Assembly (NCBI GenBank): GCA_023159155.1
Contig: JAJNNX010000040.1
Span: forward strand, 1-64,000
Direction of reading: 5' to 3'
Origin: Ustulina deusta
Taxonomy: Eukaryota; Ascomycota; Sordariomycetes; Xylariales; Xylariaceae
Length of the DNA stretch: 64,000 bases
Below are positions 13,695-24,048 of the stretch, piece by piece. How positions within the stretch are numbered: the first letter of the stretch is position 1; the number at the start of each line of letters is the position of its first letter. Below the pieces are notes generated by a model, which saw only the letters and a program-made list of their open reading frames with translations, was not told the origin of the DNA and did no database searches. Both the position numbers and the translations under genes were made by a program.

Positions 13695-14730
13695 AAAGGA
13701 CCTTCTGGCGACATCACTATGCACTTACGGACTACTACTCGACGGAACTGAATAATTGCACCCTTTTTCTTGCACCAATATCTTCGAAACTAGGTTTCAA
13801 GTGTACGAATATTGAATTAAGACCCAACTAGATGCAAAAATAAAAAGAATGCTGCAGTTTCTACGGAAATCTTAAGCATCTATCTAAAGTCACCTTATCC
13901 AGCTACACCACTGGGAGAAAAGAATGTGCAGTTTTATACTTCCGTATGGGACAAGCTTTGTCAAACTATTACTCCCTGTCTTCGCATTGAATGTCCTCAG
14001 ACCCGACAAGGAGTCACTTGAGACAAGCCTCTTAATATTATTAGATGCTACGTGAATTTTGTTCGGGGTATTCTTATCGTTAAATTCGACAAATTGTGTC
14101 TTGCTAACAATACAGTCCTTCTAAGCAGCTAACTTAGCATTCCATTACGCTGTCTCGCTAATCGACTGCCTATAGTCCTAGTTATAGTCCCAGCCATAGG
14201 AAATTGAAGGAAGCGCACGCGGTCGAGTGCGCTACTAGGTGATATTCCCGTGTCATGTGCTAGGATAGCGTTGCAATTATGTAATACCGCCATATGCTCC
14301 TGCTTTAACGCCCTATGGTTATAATCTCTGACACTAAGGTATCGTGCCAAAAGACTTCCCCTTAGGTATTGCTATCCCGGTCATAATCTAAGAACACGTT
14401 CGATTCTCGCGCGGGAAGTGTAAGAAGAACTACTAGATCAGGGTTGCTAACAACTTTAATATCCCACCAAAGATTGCCTTTATCGATAACGAACCAATCT
14501 AGCTTTGCCAGGACAGTATCGTTATATTTGAGGCTCTCTAGTAGCTGCTCTCTTGCTAGCCTTAAAAGCTTCTTACTACCCGCTACAAGAAATACTATAT
14601 TAATTATGCTATTTACTTGCCTCAGGAGAAATCAACTATAGCTTTTCAGATCAACTGCTAGCAACACACGAGTGACGATAAAATCACCTAGAATCAACAT
14701 GCATATATCAATACTGCGGGAAACTATCTG
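13695..14730. other. Intergenic region, no gene seen
   Basis: Between the 3' ends of the small gene and the DUF6536 pseudogene. Short frames at 14129-14350 and 14444-14641 have no recognisable features. Nothing else seen. Confidence 0.45.
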
Positions 14731-17170
14731 CTATATGTAGTACCCTCCCTCTTGTGGCTCGGTAACATCGTGCTCCTCTCCTCCAAATCCTAAGTGTGAT
14801 ACTATCCTTCCAGTTTCGATCGCTGCTAGGTCATCTACTTCCTGGGGTAACACTATCGCACCCCAGCGTAGCTTTCTCTGAACTAGGGGCAGAGATTTCT
14901 TTCTTGCTGCGTTTATTCTGTTTTCAACACTTGGAGAGTCCATATACTGTGATCTTGACAATAACGTATCTATCACAATTAGCCTCACAGGTTCATTAGC
15001 CATGCAGAGACAACAAGGCTCACCCCTAGATGAGTTGGATTGATTCTCCTCGGCCAAGCTTGAAGTCACCGCCGCGCCAGGCACACTGGTTACATGGCAG
15101 GCTGCTGATATTATAACCAGAGAATTGGATCCCCCAGAGACCATATTGCCCCTTAATCGTTGAAAACCGAGTAGGAGAGGAGGGCAGATTATGAGCACCA
15201 CAGATAAAATCAAAATAAGGAGTATAAACCCTGTGGAATACCCGAGGGTGATTAGGGAAGCATCTGAGACATGAAACATGTCTCTTAAATGAAAGAGGCT
15301 CACCGGTCCATTGTAATGATATCCTGGAGCCTGTTAGCCTTCCATCTGTAGTACCACACCAGAAAATTAACGTACCGCCGTCAACGATGTAGAGAAATAT
15401 TGCACTCGACGCGAGCCAATGAAAAAGGATACTGATCCCAATCAATGGTACGCTGAGGCTATACGGAAGCTGGAGACGATAGGTCGAAACCTGCTGACCA
15501 GAAGGGTATGATACCCGAAGAGGCTGGTAAGATTGGCTAAAAGAGTCCCATTCTTTCTCAACTTGAAGACGCGTAATCATCGCATTGTACACAGAGTAGC
15601 AGGATGAAAAAAATCAGCTGTGATATATTGGCAAGCAGGAGAGCGCCAATGAAAGTAAGGTCTCTCACTGCATACAAAGGAGAAAACCCATTCGAGTAAT
15701 CTAGTGAGAAAGAACTAGGACAAAGGTTAATAAATCATACCAGGAAGAATTATATCAAGGCTTGTCAGTCTCGGGGCATCAGCTATCAACTTACATCTCA
15801 TCATTACTGTCTATCAACGAATATATCAGGCCAAACAAGAGTAAGACCAGGTTCGTAACTAAAAATAAATACGTTTGAATCCGATTCTTATTATGGATGA
15901 TAGAGAATAGCAGCGGTTGTTTCTTTTTCCATTTACGTGGTTGAACGGATGTTGTGAAGTTAGATGTTGCGCTAGGGGTCCAGCGTCTGCGGAACCCATA
16001 CTACAATCCTTCAAGTAGTTAGAGCCATGTTTGAGGGGGTCCATGAGGGCAGGGCTGGGTATAGTAACAGACCTCAAGTCGCCAGCTATCAACAATGTGT
16101 AAAGTTCCCAATCCTTGAGTGCATGAGTTGGTGCAAGTTGGTCTCTGAGGATCGTGTCTAGTCGTGCACTGAGCTAAGAACTACAAAGAATTCACTCTGT
16201 CAGGATGAACAACGGCATCCCAGTGAGATGTAAGGTTAGCATTTGGACCGAAGTCGAAGACTTCTGATCGTGTCCATCCCGCAGAGCCCCCCAAGTCAAT
16301 AATGACCACCACATCGCTATAGTCCGTTCTGGGTTTACATGACAGGTATTCAGTCTGGCACGATGTGGCATCGAGGAAATCCCAAGCGCCAGCTTCTACC
16401 GCAACCGAGGTTATGTTTCGGCGGACAGTCGATAATGCGTCCAGATAATGATCCCAAGTGACAGGTTCACCGTATCCGAGGATAGGGGCGACATCCGCGC
16501 ACCCCTTCCATGTGTATCCATTGATTGGGTACTCATCCCCTTCTCTCCAGTGGGGACCATAAGATGTACCATTCGGTGGTGTATATCCCTGTGCCAGCTC
16601 TATCCACTGATATCCCGGGCCTGCAGCTCCCGCAGGGGCGAGGCTCGCCCCAGGCGGAAAGTACGGTGCTCCTGTTATGAAGGCCTCTGTCGCAATCGTT
16701 AAATGCCACTGGGAACCCTCGTATGCGGTGTGAAAGATAACACCGTTGAAAAATAGATGTATGGGAATAGAGCTGAAAAAGAAAATAAGCCAACTGATAG
16801 ATTTGAACCAGCTGACGAACCGTAGGTTCTTAAGTGAAGGTACTCCGATATCGACGGATCGAAGTCATGCGTGGGCTTCGTCAACTTCCTTGCGGGATGG
16901 CGAATTGAGAACTTGCATAAAGAAGTTTGAAGACGCGAGGATAACGGCCGCAACTATGTTAACCGACAAATGAAGAAGAAGGTTGAGCCCTGTCGACAAA
17001 TTACAGTTTCCATTGAAAATAATAGTCGAACCGCTGAGCGAGGCACCTGGTCGGGATACGCTGATTGAGAAGAGGACCAACAAGATGAGATCGCATACGT
17101 ATGCCAAGATGACGTTAATAGTGCCGGTGCGTCGCCACCCTTTGGGGAAGAATATTTGGAAGAGACTCAT
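14731..17170 (-). pseudogene. DUF6536 multi-pass membrane protein, broken
   Basis: Remnant of a fungal DUF6536 integral membrane protein of unknown function. The N-terminus (GWRRTG, then ASSNFFMQVLNSPSRKEVDEAHA), the middle (VDIGVPSLKNL, CTNSCTQGLG), and the C-terminal part (RVSYPSG-QVSTYRLQLPY, SGGSNSLVIISAACH, HLGFGGEEHDV) match the family in order, covering its full length. Disruptions: an in-frame TGA at 16865-16867 right after EVDEAHA; a TAG at 16181-16183 where the family has Trp in NSLW; further stops near 16000; and a one-base frameshift near 15591 between LIFFILLL and YNAMITR. Two introns survive (about 15318-15375 and 15723-15803). The nonsense changes fit C-to-T or G-to-A. Readthrough or assembly errors are unlikely for so many lesions. 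Confidence 0.8.
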
Positions 17171-17897
17171 GGCTGGAGCCCTGAGTCTTCAGAGAAAGAT
17201 CATTGGAACTGGTGAGTGACCAAGGGTTCTAGAGTAGCCTAGCTCAAGCTTGAAAACAACAGTTGCTGACGCCTTTTTCTTTTTGCCGATGGCTGAGAGA
17301 GCGATGGCTGAGAGGGGCTAAGCATCGGAATTATAAGTATCACAAAACTCACAGCCCCTAAAACTTGCAGCCTGCGGCCCTACAAAGTAGCATTGCAAGC
17401 ATTGTTGTTGGTTTAGACCTGCCGCATATCAACGGCTATGACGCCTTTTTCTTCCCGCCGGTGACTGAGAGGGGCCAAGAATGAATTATAAGTATCACAA
17501 AGCTCACAGCCCCTAAAACCTGCAGCTTGCTGCCTTACGAAGTAGTACTGGAAGCACTATTATTAGTTTAGACTTATTGTATGTTAGCCACGTATGTAGT
17601 ATATTGGGGCTAAGTGCATGTGACAACTTCTTTGGATTTGTGCCTCCTCCGTTTCGAATGGTTATTTCCTCGTAAGAGAAACATTACTCATTCAAAAATC
17701 TGCCCTTGGTGGCTAGGCTTGCTTATGCAGTCCCAACATATATTGATTGCCGTGGCCTTCACGACAACCAATCAGTCTATTGACTTGTTCTTTCCGACAT
17801 GTCCCGTGACCACTGATTAATATCACCATCCTCGTTAAACTCATTCTTCGCGGCTTACGGCAACACGATCGCAACCAAGCTTCCAAAAAGCCATGAA
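17171..17897. other. Intergenic region with a tandem duplication
   Basis: Divergent intergenic region between the DUF6536 pseudogene and the small membrane protein. Its only structure is the duplicated segment listed next. Confidence 0.5.
17268..17590 (+). repeat. Tandem duplication, about 172-bp unit, two copies
   Basis: Copy 1 starts at 17268 and copy 2 at 17440, both with GACGCCTTTTTCTT. They share AATTATAAGTATCACAAA, CTCACAGCCCCTAAAAC and a GTTTAGAC end in the same order, differing by scattered substitutions and small indels. Non-coding. It lies in the 5' region of the broken DUF6536 gene. Confidence 0.8.
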
Positions 17898-18370
17898 ATG
17901 CAGCGCCAAACCAGCGGCCAAGCTGAGTCAGCAACCACGGAGTCGGTCCTACCGAAATGCCGGTGGCGAAGGATAAAACGCCTTCTGCTAACCATACGGT
18001 TCTTATTTGCTGTTACCTATCTAATTTTATGTCTGGCACTCAGAGTACAATATGAAGGTTTTGCGGACTTGATACTGTCTGTACCAGTTGTATGTCAATT
18101 CTTTCATTTTTCTACTTGTTTGTAACATAATAAAAAAGCTAAGACTTCTGCTAGACAACAGTCATAATTACTTTGGACCTCTTTACAATCACCTTTAATC
18201 AAAAACAGCCAAGCTTATTTCCTTCTGGCGTAGCCCTGCTTTTCGAGCTGATCATTGTTGTGGTCTGCCTTTTCTTGGTATCATATCCTTTCGTAGTTCT
18301 TTCTGAATTTATCCTGGATCCGGGAGCGGGATATAATTTTGCGCAACTCGTTATAATACCTATTCTATAA
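17898..18370 (+). CDS. Small multi-pass membrane protein, unknown
   Basis: Two exons, 17898-18089 and 18155-18370, joined by a 65-nt intron (GTATGT donor, GCTAAG branch, CTAG end) in phase, give 135 residues. The N-terminus is Ser/Thr-rich and cytosol-like with a basic patch (RWRRIKR), followed by a hydrophobic helix (LLLTIRFLFAVTYLILCLAL), a second (FADLILSVPVVTTVIITLDL) and a third to fourth (GVALLFELIIVVVCLFLVSY, then FVVLSEFI). The layout resembles small fungal MARVEL-like or four-helix membrane proteins, but no diagnostic motif is seen. If the intron were not removed the first exon would end in an early stop. Confidence 0.6.
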
Positions 18371-18815
18371 GCTTTTCTTCTAGGGCCAAAATCTATATTT
18401 TAACTATAAATAGTTTTAGTATAGTAAGCGTTGTTATTATAAGTTATAACGTTTGCGTTCTCCCGAAACACTAGCGAATGAGACGAAACCGCTGCAAGGT
18501 CAGACCACTTATTGTTTTTACAAAAACAGAGAACTTGTTAGCTATACTTCCGATCCCACAATCGGACAAAGAAACTATAGCGAAGCTTTCAGTTAATTCT
18601 TTATAATAGTTCGTCGAAGAAGTGGACGCTGAATAATTTTTGAAAATTTGGTCTTGGTCGGGGGTCGCCAAAATCTAGGAATGCTTTAGGACGATGCCAG
18701 TGGTGTGTTGTCCACATTCCCTTTACCCTCTGGGTATCGCTATCTATTGGCGATGTGAAGGTGCCTTGATTGTTGTTGCCGTTGTTGACTGATGGTGTCA
18801 ATTGGGACTCTCGTG

Positions 18816-18885
18816 GGGACTTGCCCTTTGACAAGGAGAGAGGCTATACCTACACTTCCCAGTGTATTTACGTGACTTTTCAATG
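18816..18885 (-). repeat. Dispersed repeat fragment, copy 1
   Basis: On the minus strand this reads ATTGAAAAGT, then a GGAAGTGTAGGTATAGCC segment and CTCTCCTTGT. The same order occurs at 30935-31011 and, more loosely, at 43597-43655 on the plus strand. Probably part of one transposon end, since the 30.9-kb copy adjoins a copia remnant. Confidence 0.6.
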
Positions 18886-19736
18886 GCGGAAGTAGACGAT
18901 GAGAGGGGGACGCAATAGAATTTAATGCAAGAGCTACCAAAAAGACTGTTCAATCCTGAGATTACTAGTATAAAAAAACAGTCAGAATAAGTGGTTGGCA
19001 TGGAAATCAGGGAGGCTGGTCACATCCACTATATATTGTAGAGGTGCCACTCTACCACACTATACCTAGACTTGTTCCTTATGGGAAAATACAATACTGC
19101 ACACTCACTATAACATTGATATTTTAACCATTGGCTAGTTAAGACTAGAGTTTATTTATATGCATTACGAAGTACTGAAACAGAAAACTTAACGTTGTGT
19201 TGGGATAAAATGAAATGAATGACAGACATCAAGAGCAGAGGCACGACGAATACGGTTAGTTTTTCCGAAATAGGCTAATCATGGATCTTGCAATTATATC
19301 TCTCCACTTCTAGGGGTATTAGATCATATCGGTTCTACACAAAAAGAACTCGTACATCCTCAATAACTGCTTCAGGCATACAATTTGCGCTATATTATTA
19401 TGCAGAACTTAGAATAGCAGAGATAAGCGTTCACGAGACGCTTGGACAACAGATGGGTGAGAAGATGACCAAATATACGAGTCAACAGAGCAATTGTTAG
19501 GTGCAGCTTACGGTTATCGCGACTCTAGACTTCGGCAAAATAGAAGGGCAAGCTACGTGTGCGCCTATAAATTTGATACATGCTCTAGAACTATTGCACT
19601 CACTGATGGAGACGGAATTGTTTTGGGCGCCTGAACACGCGAGGATGGAATGGGAAGTTTGGGGAGGATGAGCGTTAATTTAGCAGTAAAGCTTTAGGAC
19701 GGTTAGCTGACCAACTAACTCGTCTGATTTATTCTA

Positions 19737-20060
19737 TCAAAGCTTTGCTACGACTTCTTCTACTTCGTCTCCTCCTCTTTCCCTCTGCTCTACTTGTGTT
19801 CCGTGACGCACCAATAATCCAAGCCCTGAACGGCACAACGATACTATTTCGATATTCTCGGGGGCAAGGTGCAGTTCCTGCTTGTCATCCCCCCAGACTA
19901 TGAGCATGTTTCCCACCGTTGGGCCATCCTTCCGAGCAACATGTTTCTTTGCCACAACTATGGTGATGAGGTCGCCGATAAGATAATCTTAATCGGCTTC
20001 TCGAGTCTCGAGAGGGAGCTTCTCTACATAGAGAATCTTTAGGGCCTTCCCAACTCATTC
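19737..20060 (-). pseudogene. Possible protein-coding relic
   Basis: A minus-strand frame carries about 80 residues of coding-like sequence (YLIGDLITIVVAKKH, then KQELHLAPENIEIVSLC) interrupted upstream by an in-frame TAA after LETREAD. I do not recognise the family and see no partner exons. It may instead be chance. Confidence 0.25.
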
Positions 20061-20479
20061 TAGGAATTGATGAGTCCGCCGGCGGATGATGCACTCAAGG
20101 TCCCATCTTTTCTCACACCGAATAGCGATTTGGGATACTGTAAGCACCCAGACCCATATGCCCTATTGCTCTTGAGGTGATCTAGGTTGCTATGCACTAT
20201 GTCGGCTGAGTCTTCACCCTGTTTCTTTCGTATTAATAAATGAAGGTTCGATGCAAGATGAAGCTTCTGATGAGATGAGCGCTAACAGACAGACCATACA
20301 TGCATCCCTTAGCCCTTCAATGCCATGCGCTTAAAGTCCAAAAAAAAAAAAAACCCTTAAAATTTAGGCACAAAGCAAAACTTGTTTTCAAAGCTAGTAA
20401 AATTAAGCATATTTAGATATAAAACAAGACTTCCCACATCTTTCTTTTGCCCTGAATTACACTCCCGAGGAGGCTTCCC

Positions 20480-21409
20480 CTATAGCAAGTCGACTCGCGG
20501 GCCCATAATCTCAGTCCAGTTCCAAGCGGAGTGGTCCGAGGCCCAGGATCTCAGTTGTTGGTAATCGCGGCACTGGTGGGTGTTTTCCCACCAGTTCACA
20601 CCATCCTCTGGCGTTGTGTCGGCCAGGCACATGACGGCGTTGCGCAGAACCTCCAAGCAGTGCACCATGTGCTCATCATCGTGTTCAGGCGTGCCCGTGC
20701 GAGTTCGGGCATGAAAGTACAACTTGGCGACGGATGCCTTGAAGAGTCAGTCTTAAACCCAGCGGATTCAATGTATTTACATACAATACAGTGGATGTGG
20801 TGCCAGTAGGCTATGGTATAGGTGGACTTGATCTCATCCGGACCGCCTACGGTCTTAGGGTTAACCGGTCTGGGTGGAGGTAGGTTATGGTCTTTCCACT
20901 CGTCGATTACTACGATACCACGATCGTCTACACGTAGACACTAGGTTAGCAGAAGTCCCACACTTGATCCGCTGTCAATGACTAGATAATACGGACCCGG
21001 GGAAAGCTCCACAAAGCGCTCCATTTTGTCAATGAGTATAGTCTCGTTGTAGAACATGGCCGGTTCCAACCAGTAGTCGCTTGCTGTTAACTTCATGCGG
21101 ATTGTAGGGACTGCGATGCCGTTAGGTATGTATGTTCGTTGAAATGTTCGAGTTCTTTAACTTACCTTCCACGTAAGGGCTCCCGCCAGGAGTTAGGACG
21201 AGATCATCATGATACGTCTTGGAGTTGTAGGCTACTAAAAGCGAGAGAAGAGCGATGGTGACCAGACACAGATCGAAGACGAATCTCCAAGATATGAAAT
21301 AGCCCTTGATGGTTGATCGCATGTGCTGCTCTGTGGGGACAGAAGATGTCTCGCTTTGAAGCGGACACTGCGCTGCTTCGTCAGCGACAAGTTCATATGC
21401 GTGCTTCAT
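20480..21409 (-). CDS. UstYa-family (DUF3328) oxidase, internal TAG
   Basis: UstYa-family proteins catalyse oxidative cyclisation of ribosomal peptides (ustiloxin, asperipin, phomopsin pathways). Exons 21409-21166, 21110-20785 and 20722-20480 join in phase into 270 codons. A cytosolic N-terminus precedes one membrane helix (about 43-60). The family SDYW motif lies at 92-95, and both HXXHC motifs are present: HHIHC at 185-189 and HMVHC at 208-212, followed by RNAVMCLADTT and CRDY. One codon, number 138 (20941-20943), is TAG, so either this allele is dead, or a 36-nt GTGTGG...GTGTAG segment (20928-20963, with GCTAAC inside) is spliced out; it is a multiple of three but shorter than normal fungal introns. 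The ATG at 21409 was chosen because the protein then has the usual short N-tail. Divergent partner of the next UstYa gene. Family call is firm, integrity is not. Confidence 0.78.
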
Positions 21410-22117
21410 CTTGTCGAAGGTAAACGAGGAAACGTGGATAATAATTAAGCAGGGAAAATATTGAAGAAGTGCATTGTCTCTCCTCGATGAACACGGACCG
21501 AATGAAAAGGGATGGGGCAAGTTATGAGAGGTGCGCACGTGCTGGAAATTTCGAAGTCGGCGAGATAGAGGCTGAGCAAACCCCACAAACCCGAGCGCAA
21601 TCTTGGTAAGTACTTTAAAACAAGGTAATAGTTCTATGCAACTTTCTAGACCTTACGCATACGTTAGAATTCTAAGGATGCGGATATGGTCAGCCTTACT
21701 ACACCAGATCCATAGGGGCTGTTTAATGCCTTGGCATCTATAAAAAAAAACGGCACCGTCAAACCGATCGCTCCCGCTCGCGCAGCCTAGCTTAATCCAG
21801 TAAAGCCAAAGCCCTAGGCTCGGGGAGAAATCATACATCATACACGGGCTAATCTTCAAGGTAAAACACTATATTGATCAAGCTAGAATACGACACTTGC
21901 CCCCTCACAAAAATGGCGGCATCAGCAGATTCGAGAATAGGTAGCCCACTAGGGGTAGATTTGGTCTTGATTATAGATCACCTCACTAATTCGGCTTCGA
22001 AGCCGTGCATGTAGTTCGCCGAAGTAAAAATCTATTCGTTTTCTACTTCTATTTCACTTTCTCATCGTCATTATTAACAACTTCGTCTGACGACTACACA
22101 TCTTGAACTACGGAATT
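21410..22117. promoter_or_regulatory. Divergent promoter between two UstYa genes
   Basis: A 708-bp region separates the start codons of the two divergent UstYa genes, so it should hold both promoters. Its striking feature is the palindrome at 21992-22005 (listed next). Head-to-head pairing suggests co-regulation; that is inference. Confidence 0.55.
21992..22005. promoter_or_regulatory. CGG-N8-CCG palindrome, Zn2Cys6-type site
   Basis: CGGCTTCGAAGCCG is a perfect 14-bp palindrome with CGG and CCG half-sites eight bases apart, the architecture bound by fungal Zn2Cys6 dimers. It is 113 bp before the ATG at 22118 and inside the divergent promoter. I did not find the same element before the precursor gene, and no Zn2Cys6 gene is in the window. 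Confidence 0.45.
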
Positions 22118-23066
22118 ATGGATAGCTCGGATGCCGGCGACTCAAAGGAGCGTCTTCTTCGCTCATCTGACGATTTTACCGAGTCAACGGCCGCCTCTTT
22201 GAAGGCTCGAAGTGTACGATCTCTAAATCTGTTACGGCTATGGACACTGGTCAACGTGATCTTATCGCTGGCACTTCTGGGATCTTTACTGCACCAGCTG
22301 TGGCCAAGCTCGTCTCGTATCAACAGACTCTTGCGAGAGACATCGCCGTTCTGTGAGCGCTTAACTTTGCCTCCTATTTTTCGACTTGCTGACCGCTGAA
22401 TTAGCTCCTATCTTGGAAACAGTCGAGGTGCGAACGTTCTCGTCTACAATAGACGGCGGTATCGCGGCACATTCCAAGTCGTCCATAGCCCGCTTGCCCC
22501 CTGGTCCAGAGGCAGATGCAGCTTGGGAGCGGTTTGAAAAGATCCGCACTGTGGTCATCTCAAAGTCGGACGTCAAAATGATGGGCAAGGATCCGATGAG
22601 CGCGGCCATATTCCCTGACGAGCACTGGGGTTTCGGCGAAGATGCCTACATGGGCCAACTTGACATCGTGCACCAGCTACATTGTCTAAACGCCCTGCGC
22701 AAGCGAGCATTCGCTGCTGCGTGGAACCCCAAGGCAGAAGCAGACGCAAGGGAACAGCCCGAGTGGCGGTGGATACATCTCCAGCACTGTGTTTCTATCT
22801 TGCTTGAGAACCTCATGTGTCACGGAGACACAGAGCTGCTGACTATGAACTGGATCAAGGAAGCAGACTATCCGTTTCCAGATTTCTCTATTAAGAAGCA
22901 ATGTCGCGACTTCGAGACCCTTTTGGATTGGCAAGCGGAGCGAGCGGTGGATATGGACCAGTGGATGAACATGACCAAGCCCAGCGGCGTGACTGTCATT
23001 CCGGGCGAGAAGGATTGGTTCCAGCTTTTTGCGGACAGCGAGGTCGGTACCGCGCATGACCACTAA
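22118..23066 (+). CDS. UstYa-family (DUF3328) oxidase, intact
   Basis: Predicted membrane-anchored oxidative cyclase for a ribosomal peptide. Exons 22118-22352 and 22405-23066 (52-nt intron, GTGAGC donor, GCTGAC branch, TTAG) give 298 residues. An N-terminal cytosolic tail is followed by a membrane helix at about 43-60, then SPILETVEV at the exon junction, which is the usual start of the UstYa catalytic part. The two diagnostic HXXHC motifs are HQLHC at 168-172 and HLQHC at 203-207; CHGD and KQCRDF follow as in the family. No stops or missing key residues. It lies between its divergent paralogue and the repeat-containing precursor, the expected context for a dikaritin-type cluster. The two paralogues are distant from each other outside these motifs. 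Confidence 0.92.
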
Positions 23067-24048
23067 TGGTAGACATACTATGTAACTTCCAAGCAAGTCT
23101 TGAGGGTATCTTGAGTGGTTAGAAATGCGAGGAGTGAAATTAGTCTAGACTAGTGAATGCTCGACGGGCCATGTCTTGGCATTTTGTGTAGGCACGAGGA
23201 GTACCTATTTTAATTTGTACCATCGAAGTGACCCATTAAAGCTTGGTGCAGGAAGATCTAGACTAACCTCTTTGAGATAGGCGATCAATAAGGCCCAGTC
23301 GCGAAGTCGAGTCCATTTGATAAGATTACATTATTATTCTCATTATTATAGACACAGAGAAGATAGCAACCGTAGGTAGAATATGGTAAGACGATTCAGT
23401 CCTCCCTATCTCGTTTTTTCTTTCCTGATATCACCTAGTGCACTCAATTCAAATGCCCGTAAGCACTACCGTGTGGGTTTTGATGTCTGCCGCGATTAGG
23501 ACCAGCCAAAGTCTCATTTCTATATTGAGTTGGGTCCTAGCAGCTGATCTAACCCCATCCGAGTTAGATAAACCGACAAGGCGAAGAGACCAACTGTCAC
23601 AATAACCGCCGCATGTTACACAAATCAACACACCCAGAGCTGGCCAGGGCAACCAGTCGTCGAAGGCGACGACCATTATAGCAATGGACTATATTCGCGA
23701 GCCTTTTGTTAACCATTTGCAGCTAGCAGCCGGTCGGTTTATCCAAGTCTGTGTAATTCAGATTACATTCATGCTTACTTTACCTTTTGCTCACGTTACC
23801 CTCTAACGAGCGACTCATTCAGCTGATATCTAGCAATGCCGAAAGGGGCAACGATCTGGGGAAAGGGAGACTCTCAGTTCTAAAAAGGCTTGAGGGTGAT
23901 TTCTTATGAGAACCACACCTCCGGAGAGCATCTCACAAGTTGGTCTATAAAAGGTAGTCATTCTCTCTCAGTCTGTACTTCTCCAGACACACCTCCATCG
24001 CAACTCATAACCAGTATATTCCGACTTCAGCTTTCCTCAGACTCCATC
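23067..24048. other. Upstream region of the precursor gene
   Basis: No gene seen between the second UstYa gene and the precursor. The last 150 bp look like a strong promoter with a TATA box and a pyrimidine-rich leader (listed next). Confidence 0.5.
23946..23954 (+). promoter_or_regulatory. TATA box of the precursor gene
   Basis: TATAAAAGG, 103 bp before the precursor ATG, followed by CT-rich sequence and a C/A-rich leader ending TCCATC before the ATG. This core-promoter layout is typical of highly expressed small secreted fungal proteins. Confidence 0.6.

Larger units (their letters stand above)
18371..20479. other. Gene-poor stretch with repeat fragments
   Basis: Contains one dispersed-repeat fragment (18816-18885) and a possible coding relic (19737-20060). 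A 14-base A-run occurs near 20340. No intact gene recognised. Confidence 0.45.
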
